DNA of 7,728 nucleotides from DATGLE01 sp035294325 (lineage in GTDB: Bacteria; Chloroflexota; Ktedonobacteria; Ktedonobacterales; Ktedonobacteraceae). The stretch's first letter is position 1; each line of letters opens with the position of its first letter. The notes below the pieces were generated by a model, which was not told the origin of the DNA, did not search any database, and saw only the letters and a list, made by a program, of their open reading frames with translations. This document shows, piece after piece, positions 1-5,282 of this stretch. Location of the stretch: assembly GCA_035294325.1 (NCBI GenBank), contig DATGLE010000202.1, positions 1 to 7,728 on the forward strand. Reading direction: 5' to 3'. A program made the position numbers and the translations under genes.

Positions 1-28
1 CTAATAATGCAGTTCCAGGGAAGGTGCC

Positions 29-34
29 AGGTGA
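29..34 (+). promoter_or_regulatory. Ribosome binding site deciding the mutase start
   Basis: AGGTGA stands 7 bases before ATG 42. The alternative GTG at 24 has AGGGAAG touching the start codon, which is too close to serve. This favours a 453-residue protein over a 459-residue one. Confidence 0.55.
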
Positions 35-41
35 TATCAAG

Positions 42-1403
42 ATGAGTACTTCGCGTGTAACCGTCGATCCTTCGATCTTCAAAGCATATGACGTTCGTGG
101 CGTCTACGGTGAGAACCTCACCGACGAGGTTGCCTATGCCATCGGGCGCGCCGCCGCTCAATATCTCAACGTACCAGAGATCGCAGTGGGCCGCGATATG
201 CGCCTCTCCTCACCGCAACTGGCCGCCGCGCTCATTCGCGGCATTACCGATCAGGGCGTGAACGCTGTCGACCTCGGCCTGACAACCACCGACGGTCTCT
301 ATTTCGCCGTTGGCAAGTTTAATTATCCCGCAGGCGCGATGATTACCGCCTCGCACAACCCGGGAAAATATAACGGCATCAAATTCTGTCGCGCCCAGGC
401 GTATCCGATCAGTGAGGATAGCGGGCTGGCCGATATTCGCGACCTGGCGGTCAGTGGCAACTTCAAGGAACCAGAGCGCAAGGGCCAGGTGACGCAGCGC
501 GACATCATCGACGATTACGTCAATCACGCGCTTTCGTTTATCGATGTGAGCAAGGTCAAACCCCTCAAAGTCGTTATTGATGCCGGAAATGGCATGGCCG
601 GCATGGTGATGCCGCGCGTCTTCAAGCGCCTGCCCTGCGAACTCATTCCGCTGTACTTTGAGCTTGATGGCAACTTCCCCCATCACCCGGCAAGCCCCAT
701 CGAGCCAGAGAACATGGTCGATGTGCAGAAGAAGGTACGTGAGACGGGCGCGGATCTGGGCGCCGCCTTCGATGGCGATGCGGATCGTATGTTCCCTGTT
801 GATGAGCATGGCAACCTTGTCGACGGCTCGATGGTGACGGCAATGGTCTCAGAAAGCCTGCTGCATAAGCAACCAGGCTCAACGATCCTGCACAACTTGA
901 TCGTTTCTAAGAGCGTTCCCGAACTGATTAGCAGAATGGGCGGCAAGTCTGTGCGCACGCGCGTCGGACACTCCTTTATCAAGGAGGAGATGCGCAAGAG
1001 TAACGCCATCTTCGGCGGCGAACACTCCGGCCATTTCTACTTCCGCGATAACTGGTATGCCGACTCTGGCTTGATCGCTCTGCTGATCCTGCTCGAACTC
1101 GTCTCGGTTGAGGGTAAGCCGCTCTCGGAGATCATCAAGCCGCTCGATCAGTGGGTGCGCAGCGGCGAGATCAACAGCACGGTCCACGACCAGCAGGGGA
1201 AGCTGAAGGCGATTGAGGAGCGCTACGGCAAAGGCGCGCAGTCCGTCGATCACATGGATGGCCTCACCGTGGACTACGGAGACTGGTGGTTCAACGTGCG
1301 CCCCTCTAACACCGAGCCGCTGCTGCGCCTGAACGTCGAAGCAAAGAGCCAGCAATTGATGCTGGAGAAACGCGACGAACTGCTCGCGTTCATCCGTGCA
1401 TAA
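42..1403 (+). CDS. manB: Phosphomannomutase/phosphoglucomutase (alpha-D-phosphohexomutase family)
   Basis: This cytosolic enzyme interconverts hexose 1- and 6-phosphates (mannose and/or glucose), supplying precursors for GDP-mannose or UDP-glucose and joining sugar catabolism to polysaccharide synthesis. All four family signatures are visible, numbered from Met at 42: the phosphoserine loop TASHNP (Ser104), the Mg-binding loop DGDADR (Asp244, 246, 248), the sugar-specificity loop GGEHSGH (about 325-331) and the phosphate-binding loop RPSNTEP (about 420-426). The length, 453 residues, is normal for bacterial ManB-type enzymes. I chose ATG 42 over GTG 24 because AGGTGA (29-34) lies 7 bases upstream of it, whereas GTG 24 directly abuts its only purine-rich stretch, and conserved sequence begins only after residue 10. 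PMM versus PGM preference cannot be read from the sequence. Its stop codon lies at the foot of a long hairpin. No promoter is visible in the 41 bases upstream. Confidence 0.93.
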   Translation: MSTSRVTVDPSIFKAYDVRGVYGENLTDEVAYAIGRAAAQYLNVPEIAVGRDMRLSSPQLAAALIRGITDQGVNAVDLGLTTTDGLYFAVGKFNYPAGAMITASHNPGKYNGIKFCRAQAYPISEDSGLADIRDLAVSGNFKEPERKGQVTQRDIIDDYVNHALSFIDVSKVKPLKVVIDAGNGMAGMVMPRVFKRLPCELIPLYFELDGNFPHHPASPIEPENMVDVQKKVRETGADLGAAFDGDADRMFPVDEHGNLVDGSMVTAMVSESLLHKQPGSTILHNLIVSKSVPELISRMGGKSVRTRVGHSFIKEEMRKSNAIFGGEHSGHFYFRDNWYADSGLIALLILLELVSVEGKPLSEIIKPLDQWVRSGEINSTVHDQQGKLKAIEERYGKGAQSVDHMDGLTVDYGDWWFNVRPSNTEPLLRLNVEAKSQQLMLEKRDELLAFIRA

Positions 1404-1469
1404 GGATACACACAGTGAAGGGCGCGTTACCCGCTGCGCGGGTAACGCGCCCTTCACTGTGTGTATCCT
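1403..1469. terminator. 32-bp perfect hairpin, likely bidirectional terminator
   Basis: Bases 1403-1434 are the exact reverse complement of 1438-1469, leaving a 3-base TGC loop. The left arm begins in the mutase TAA stop codon (1401-1403) and the right arm ends three bases before the stop of the convergent oxidoreductase (1473). The hairpin therefore fills essentially all of the space between the two genes. Its position suggests bidirectional transcription termination. No T run of the usual intrinsic-terminator kind follows on either strand, so termination would rest on the stem itself or on another factor. It would also shield both mRNA 3' ends from exonucleases. Confidence 0.7.
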
Positions 1470-1472
1470 ACT

Positions 1473-2405
1473 TTACTCCCGAAAATGCGGCATCACTTCC
1501 TGGGCGAAGCGCGCGATCTGCTCGACACGCTCGGGCCAGCGCGGCACGATGAATTGCAGCGCGATATGCTCCATACCGATCTTACGGTACTCTTCAAGCG
1601 CCTCAACCAGCTGCTCGGGCGTACCGCGCAGGAAACGCGGATCTTGCGTGACCGGCTCGCTCGTCACCTCGATCTGGCTGCAACAGGTGAAGTGTACCTG
1701 GTCTGGATCGCGCCCGGCCTCGGCGGCCATGCTGCGCACCTCCTCATATTTAGTCTTGAGTTCCTGCGGTGTAATGCCAATAAAGTAAGGGAACCAGGCA
1801 TCGCCGTATTTCGCCGCACGGCGCTGAGCAGCAGGGCCTTCGCCTCCCACCCAGATCGGGATGCGCGGCTGCTGGATCGGCTTGGGATAGAATGCGACAT
1901 CCTGGAACTGGTAGAACTGGCCGTTGAAGCTGATATGCTCCTCGCTCCACAGTCGCTCGATAATCTGAAGCTGCTCATCGGTCATGCGTCCCCGGTGCCT
2001 GAATGGCACGCCCAGCGCCGCGAACTCCTCCTCCATCCAGCCAATGCCCACGCCCATAATCAGGCGGCCATTGGAGAGCCGTTCGATGGAAGCCGCGACA
2101 CGCGCCCAGTAGAGGGGATGACGATATGGCAGCACCAGCACACTGAGGCCCAGTTTGATGGTCTCGGTACAGGCCGCCAGGAAAGCCAGGCAGGTGAATG
2201 AGTCCAGGAAGGGGCGATCAGGCGGGACGATGAATTCGTGATTCTCGCTGTAGGGGTAGGTTGTCTTGATCTCCCAGGGGGTTACTACGCGATCAGCCGA
2301 CCAGACGGCGGCAAAGCCCTGGGACTCGGCGCTACGAGCAGCCTCCGTGAGCACATCCGGCCCGGTGGCCCGTCCTGAGATTGGCAGGAAAACTCCAAAT
2401 TCCAT
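1473..2405 (-). CDS. LLM-class F420-dependent oxidoreductase (Rv2161c-like)
   Basis: This is a member of the bacterial luciferase-like superfamily, a TIM-barrel oxidoreductase that probably uses reduced F420 (possibly FMN) on an unknown substrate in the cytosol. Family features, numbered from the chosen Met: the N-terminal strand MEFGVFLP, the active-site segment WSADRVVTP (35-43), the barrel segment GRLIMGVGIGW (113-123) and the phosphate-side loop IPIWVGGEG (182-190). These resemble the probable F420-dependent family named after mycobacterial Rv2161c (TIGR03619 from memory). The length of 310 residues is typical. The frame opens further upstream at 2462, but those 19 extra residues are low-complexity and unlike the family, and AAGGAA sits 7 bases upstream of ATG 2405. 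It is downstream of, and codirectional with, a second LLM gene across a 122-base gap, so they may be co-transcribed. Cofactor identity is inferred from family membership; no F420 biosynthesis gene is in view. Confidence 0.88.
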   Translation of the reverse strand: MEFGVFLPISGRATGPDVLTEAARSAESQGFAAVWSADRVVTPWEIKTTYPYSENHEFIVPPDRPFLDSFTCLAFLAACTETIKLGLSVLVLPYRHPLYWARVAASIERLSNGRLIMGVGIGWMEEEFAALGVPFRHRGRMTDEQLQIIERLWSEEHISFNGQFYQFQDVAFYPKPIQQPRIPIWVGGEGPAAQRRAAKYGDAWFPYFIGITPQELKTKYEEVRSMAAEAGRDPDQVHFTCCSQIEVTSEPVTQDPRFLRGTPEQLVEALEEYRKIGMEHIALQFIVPRWPERVEQIARFAQEVMPHFRE

Positions 2406-2412
2406 TGTTGCG

Positions 2413-2419
2413 TTCCTTT
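2413..2419 (-). promoter_or_regulatory. Ribosome binding site deciding the first LLM start
   Basis: Read on the minus strand this is AAAGGAA, with 7 bases between it and ATG 2405. It supports the shorter 310-residue form over the start at 2462. Confidence 0.6.
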
Positions 2420-2449
2420 CTTCATGTTTTCCGCTACCGTCGCTTACTC

Positions 2450-2460
2450 GCGCCTGCGGC
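2450..2460. repeat. GCGCCTGCGGC intergenic motif, copy 1
   Basis: This 11-base motif lies in the 122-base gap between the two LLM genes and recurs exactly at 5115-5125 and 5156-5166, both intergenic. In this copy the symmetry is poor on the outer bases, so it would make only a weak hairpin. I see no convincing promoter in the rest of this gap (2406-2527), which favours co-transcription of the two genes. Confidence 0.4.
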
Positions 2461-2527
2461 ACTCCTCACTCCCTTGCGTAGCAGAGCCGCGCGCGTGCCC
2501 GGCGAGAGAAGGCGAGGACACAGAGAA

Positions 2528-3484
2528 TCAAACATGCGGCAGGACGCTCTCGGCAAATCCACGCAGCCCATCGATATCATCCATATCGAACCATTGCAGC
2601 ATCAACTCCTGTACGCCTGCCTGCTCATACGCTTTGATCTGGGCTATAGCCTCATCGGGAGTGCCAGCAACGGCATTGCGCGAGCGCAATCCCTCCAGCA
2701 TGGCATCGAGCGTTGAGGCACCGCCGCCCGACCTCTCGCGCCACCAGCCTGCGCGCCGCTCAAGCTCCGCTCTATCGCGTCCAAAGAAGAGCGTGTTCAT
2801 CAATGTGCGCCTGACGGCCTCCGGCTGGCGCCCGGCCTTTCGCAGCAGATCGTCCAGCAGTTGGGAGCGTTCACGGAAAGCGTCGGGACCAATGAAGGTG
2901 GCATTCCACACCTCGGCGTAGCGCGCGGCGAGGGGCAGTGTGTACTTCTTACCATTGCCACCAATCAGGATTTCTGGCCCGCCGGGGCGCTGTGGACGCG
3001 GCAGGAGCGTCGCGTCGCGCAACTGAAAGAATTTTCCTTCGAACGTGACGGGTTCATCGCTGCGCAGCAAACGCGTAACCACCTCAATCCCCTCTTGCAG
3101 CCGCGCCATGCGTGTCGGTATATCGCCGAGCGTATGCCCGAAGTGCGTATGTTCGCGATCCTGCCAGCCCGCACCCAGACCCAGGATCATGCGCCCTCCG
3201 CTCAGGTCGTCAAGCGCGGCGGCCTGGCGAGCGAGCATAGTGGGTTCGCGAAATGAGACCGGCGCCACCAGCGGACCGAAATGGATGCGCTGTGTATGAT
3301 CGGCAAGATACGCCAGTGAAACGATCATCTCCAGCGAGTCTTTGTCCGGCGGGCCAGCGTTGGTATAGTGGTCTGAGCGAAATAAGCCAGCGAAGCCCAG
3401 CGCTTCAACTTCGGCCACCAGGCGCTTCCAGCGCTGCCATGTGAGGCCATCCTGGCCCTCGATCATAATCGATAAAGCGACCAT
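2528..3484 (-). CDS. LLM-class F420-dependent oxidoreductase (Rv1855c-like)
   Basis: This is a second luciferase-like TIM-barrel oxidoreductase of 318 residues, probably F420-dependent with unknown substrate. It opens with SIMIEGQDGLTW (5-16), a start typical of the Rv1855c-type group (TIGR03560 from memory), followed by the active-site RSDHY (36-40), GGRMILGLGAGW (96-107) and the cofactor-phosphate loop EILIGGNG (171-178). It belongs to a different subfamily from the next gene down, so the pair did not arise by a recent tandem duplication. ATG 3484 is supported by a purine-rich GAGAGGGG just 3 bases upstream and by the match at the family N-terminus. It is divergent from the GH4 gene and is the first gene of a probable two-gene transcript. 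Substrate and cofactor are inferred from the family only. Confidence 0.88.
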   Translation of the reverse strand: MVALSIMIEGQDGLTWQRWKRLVAEVEALGFAGLFRSDHYTNAGPPDKDSLEMIVSLAYLADHTQRIHFGPLVAPVSFREPTMLARQAAALDDLSGGRMILGLGAGWQDREHTHFGHTLGDIPTRMARLQEGIEVVTRLLRSDEPVTFEGKFFQLRDATLLPRPQRPGGPEILIGGNGKKYTLPLAARYAEVWNATFIGPDAFRERSQLLDDLLRKAGRQPEAVRRTLMNTLFFGRDRAELERRAGWWRERSGGGASTLDAMLEGLRSRNAVAGTPDEAIAQIKAYEQAGVQELMLQWFDMDDIDGLRGFAESVLPHV

Positions 3485-3519
3485 GTTCCCCTCTCTTTTA
3501 ATAGCAAGTTAGCTACAAC

Positions 3520-3549
3520 ATTGTACGCCCTGCTTCACACCCCATGCAA
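3520..3549 (-). promoter_or_regulatory. Possible promoter of the LLM pair
   Basis: On the minus strand there is a good -10 hexamer, TACAAT (3520-3525), with TTGCAT (3544-3549) 18 bases upstream as a weak -35. Transcription would start near 3513, giving a leader of about 28 bases. The -35 overlaps the first base of the left target duplication of the inserted element at 3558-3646, so the insertion lies directly upstream of this promoter. Confidence 0.4.
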
Positions 3550-3557
3550 CCTGAGTC
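3549..3557. repeat. 9-bp target-site duplication, left copy
   Basis: ACCTGAGTC here is repeated exactly at 3647-3655, and the two copies abut the ends of the terminal inverted repeats of the element between them. This is the pattern left by DDE transposition with a 9-base staggered cut. Confidence 0.8.
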
Positions 3558-3646
3558 CAGGGCTATGTAATGCTCGCCAGAAGCGGGGGTCAAGGGGGCG
3601 GCCGCCCCCTTGCGGGGCGCGGGGTGGGGAGAATTATATAGCCCTG
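3558..3646. mobile_element. 89-bp MITE with terminal inverted repeats (ISAs1-like ends)
   Basis: This is a non-coding miniature inverted-repeat element. Its first nine bases, CAGGGCTAT, are exactly inverted at its right end (3638-3646). Continuing inward, the two ends match at 18 of 21 positions (3558-3578 against 3626-3646). A 9-bp direct repeat, ACCTGAGTC, lies immediately outside both ends. The interior carries a perfect 22-bp palindrome. There is no room for a transposase, so it must have been moved in trans. Ends beginning CAGGG with 8-10 bp duplications are, from memory, characteristic of the ISAs1 family; that assignment is inference. It sits between the promoters of two divergent genes, and removing it with one duplication copy would shrink the intergenic region from 238 to 140 bp. 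Confidence 0.8.
3591..3612. repeat. 22-bp perfect GC palindrome inside the MITE
   Basis: Bases 3591-3601 are the exact reverse complement of 3602-3612, with no spacer. It is centred close to the middle of the element, so a transcript through the MITE, or extruded single-stranded DNA, could fold over most of its length. Confidence 0.75.
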
Positions 3647-3655
3647 ACCTGAGTC
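3647..3655. repeat. 9-bp target-site duplication, right copy
   Basis: This is the second exact copy of ACCTGAGTC and abuts the right terminal inverted repeat. The GH4 promoter -35 begins 8 bases further on. Confidence 0.8.
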
Positions 3656-3663
3656 TATCTACG

Positions 3664-3693
3664 TTGACATAATCACAGCCTGGCGGCGATAAT
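3664..3693 (+). promoter_or_regulatory. Near-consensus sigma70-type promoter of the GH4 gene
   Basis: TTGACA (3664-3669) is a perfect -35 hexamer. GATAAT (3688-3693) is a five-of-six -10 hexamer, and the spacer is 18 bases. Transcription should start near 3700. The AAGGAGG at 3696-3702 would then fall at the transcript's very 5' end, leaving AAGGA at 3712-3716, 6 bases from ATG 3723, as the working ribosome binding site. The leader would be only about 23 bases, too short for a riboswitch. No operator palindrome is visible between -35 and the start codon. Confidence 0.7.
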
Positions 3694-3722
3694 TTAAGGA
3701 GGACTAGAAAGAAGGATGAAAC

Positions 3723-5021
3723 ATGGCTCGCATTAAACTAGCTTATATCGGCGGTGGCAGCACCCGTGCGGCAGGCACTATGGCCTCATTTGTCCACCAG
3801 GGAGAAAACTTCAACGGCTCTGAGGTTGTGCTGATCGATCTTAACGAAGAACACCTCGAGATCGTGCAAACCATCGCACAGAAGATGGCGCGCGCCAGGG
3901 GACTCGATCTCACGATTACGTATACCACAGACCGGCGCGCGGGATTGCGCGACTGCGATGCTGTGCTGACAAGTTACAGGCCCGGCGGCTTCGAGGCGCG
4001 CTACCTTGATGAAAGCATTCCACTCAAACACGGCGTCATCGGCCAGGAGACGCAGGGACCGGGTGGGTTTTTCATGGCATTACGTACCATCAACGTCATG
4101 AAGGGCATCATTGAAGATATGGAGGCCGTCTGCCCCAAAGCCCGCCTCTTTAACTATACCAATCCCATCAACCTCGTTTCAGAGGCAGTAACGCACCATA
4201 CATCCATTCCTACCATTTCCTTCTGTGAGGGACCGATCATGACAAATCGCCATTACGCGGAATTCGCCGGTCTCGATCCCGATAAGCTTGATGCCGTTTC
4301 GATTGGCCTCAATCACGGCTCCTGGACGGTGCGCCATCTCTATGAGGGGCAGGATTTCATACCCATGCTTCAGGCCGCCTACGAGCGTGCGCTGAGCGGG
4401 GGGCAGACCTCTCGCCGCCAATTGCGCCTCGTCGAGCTGGCCTGTATGATGGATTCGCTGCCCAGCGACTACTTCCAGTATTACTACTTCAAGGATGAAA
4501 TCCTGGCGGAACTTCAGGCGAAGCCAACCACGCGTGCGCAGGATATCATGGCGAGCGTGGGCGATTACTGGGCGCATTATCGCGAGCAGGCCGCACGCGA
4601 TATTCCTGAGCTTGATCCTTCTCGCTCGCGCGGCGGTATTCACGAACTGGAGCTGGCTATCGACGTTATGGACGCCATCTATAATGACCGCAAAGAGGTC
4701 TGGTACGTCAACATCCCCAACCATGGCGCCCTTGCCGACTTTCCCGATGACCTCGTGGTCGAACTGGTCGGCTATGTAGATCGCAATGGCGTTCAGCCTC
4801 TTGTGCAGGGGCATTTACCGCGCCAGGTGCGCGGTCTGGTGGAGCAACTGGGCGAGTACCAGGCGCTCGCAGCCGAGGCCGCATGGAGCGGCAATCGCCG
4901 CGAAGGAATCCGCGCACTCGCCAGCAACCCGCTCGTTCCTTCGCTGCACAAAGCGGAGGCGATCTATGATGAACTGGCCGCCGCCCACCGGCGCTACCTG
5001 CCGGAGCGCCTGCTCCACTAG
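3723..5021 (+). CDS. GH4 family NAD- and metal-dependent glycosidase, atypical CEGP motif
   Basis: GH4 enzymes cleave glycosides by an oxidation, elimination and reduction cycle at the sugar ring, needing NAD(H) and usually Mn2+. Most known members act on 6-phosphoglycosides or on free alpha-galactosides, glucosides or glucuronides. Visible features: the Rossmann glycine motif YIGGGS (8-13), QGPGGF near 116, the hallmark NYTNP (144-148), the metal Cys168 in SFCEGP, the metal His198 in GLNHGSW, the segment LPSDYFQYYY (246-255) probably holding the catalytic Tyr, and the C-terminal VDRNGVQPL. The 432-residue length is normal. The overall pattern is closest to 6-phospho-beta-glucosidases, yet those carry Cys-Asn-Val/Ile-Pro where this has Cys-Glu-Gly-Pro, so specificity should not be assumed. 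A sugar kinase follows on the same strand, which suits either a free sugar product or a kinase-made phosphorylated substrate. Expected to be cytosolic: there is no signal peptide. Confidence 0.88.
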   Translation: MARIKLAYIGGGSTRAAGTMASFVHQGENFNGSEVVLIDLNEEHLEIVQTIAQKMARARGLDLTITYTTDRRAGLRDCDAVLTSYRPGGFEARYLDESIPLKHGVIGQETQGPGGFFMALRTINVMKGIIEDMEAVCPKARLFNYTNPINLVSEAVTHHTSIPTISFCEGPIMTNRHYAEFAGLDPDKLDAVSIGLNHGSWTVRHLYEGQDFIPMLQAAYERALSGGQTSRRQLRLVELACMMDSLPSDYFQYYYFKDEILAELQAKPTTRAQDIMASVGDYWAHYREQAARDIPELDPSRSRGGIHELELAIDVMDAIYNDRKEVWYVNIPNHGALADFPDDLVVELVGYVDRNGVQPLVQGHLPRQVRGLVEQLGEYQALAAEAAWSGNRREGIRALASNPLVPSLHKAEAIYDELAAAHRRYLPERLLH

Positions 5022-5114
5022 AGGAGCGATACCGGGGCCGCACAGCTCTGGTGTCAACTTTACGGCTACAGTCATCCCCCGAAATTTCTTATAACTCAAA
5101 ATGTATGTCTTTGT

Positions 5115-5127
5115 GCGCCTGCGGCGT
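5115..5127. repeat. Small hairpin carrying the GCGCCTGCGGC motif, copy 2
   Basis: GCGCC-TGC-GGCGT forms four Watson-Crick pairs plus one G-T pair around a TGC loop. It is the first of three adjacent hairpins, all with 3-base loops, in the gap between the GH4 and kinase genes. The rest of that gap, 5022-5114, shows nothing recognisable. Confidence 0.4.
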
Positions 5128-5133
5128 CTCCTA

Positions 5134-5190
5134 AGGAATGGAGGTTGCGGGTCGAGCGCCTGCGGCGCTCGGCCCGCAACCTCCATTCCT
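5134..5190. repeat. 27-bp inverted repeat, hairpin with TGC loop
   Basis: Bases 5134-5160 pair with 5164-5190 around a TGC loop, with a single G-T pair (5152 with 5172) as the only departure from perfect symmetry. The tip holds the third GCGCCTGCGGC copy (5156-5166). It starts 113 bases after the GH4 stop codon and precedes the kinase promoter candidate. It may terminate or protect the GH4 transcript, although no T run follows. The same 3-base TGC loop is seen in the unrelated hairpin at 1403-1469. Confidence 0.6.
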
Positions 5191-5195
5191 GGCGA

Positions 5196-5208
5196 ACCGC
5201 ACAGCGGT
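5196..5208. repeat. Short palindrome ACCGC-ACA-GCGGT
   Basis: This is a perfect 5-bp inverted repeat with a 3-base spacer, placed just upstream of the candidate kinase promoter. It could be a small operator half-site pair or simply part of the hairpin cluster; the sequence cannot decide. Confidence 0.3.
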
Positions 5209-5215
5209 GAGCCGT

Positions 5216-5246
5216 CAGACAGGCTTGTACATGACGCTTTTATAAT
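5216..5246 (+). promoter_or_regulatory. Possible promoter of the kinase gene
   Basis: A perfect -10 hexamer, TATAAT (5241-5246), lies in an AT-rich stretch 36 bases before the start codon. The best -35 is CAGACA (5216-5221), a four-of-six match at a long 19-base spacing, so the promoter would be weak or activator-dependent. With the hairpin upstream, this suggests the kinase can be transcribed separately from the GH4 gene. Confidence 0.4.
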
Positions 5247-5272
5247 CAATATATCAATATAAGGAGAATGCC

Positions 5273-5280
5273 AGGAGGAG
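5273..5280 (+). promoter_or_regulatory. Ribosome binding site deciding the kinase start
   Basis: AGGAGGAG lies just upstream of ATG 5283. The in-frame ATG at 5268 has AAGGAG only one base away, which is too close, and the residues between the two starts are not family sequence. ATG 5283 is therefore preferred. Confidence 0.65.
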
Positions 5281-5282
5281 CT

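Noticed and set aside
210..1457. Minus-strand frames of 199 and 192 residues opposite the mutase
   Set aside because: The mutase frame carries all four catalytic loops, and these antisense translations show no recognisable motif.
1396..1788. 130-residue plus-strand frame overlapping the mutase end and the hairpin
   Set aside because: It overlaps the mutase 3' end, reads through the hairpin arms and then runs antisense to the LLM gene. There is no ribosome binding site.
1461..2201. 246-residue plus-strand open frame opposite the first LLM gene
   Set aside because: It lies wholly antisense to a clear luciferase-family gene, has no ribosome binding site or family-like sequence, begins inside the hairpin, and is explained by GC-rich codon bias.
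3694..3722. Riboswitch or leader regulation ahead of the GH4 gene
   Set aside because: The promoter leaves a leader of only about 23 bases, too short for a riboswitch.
2450..5166. CRISPR array from the recurring GCGCCTGCGGC motif
   Set aside because: There are only three copies, irregularly spaced over 2.7 kb, with no constant spacer length.
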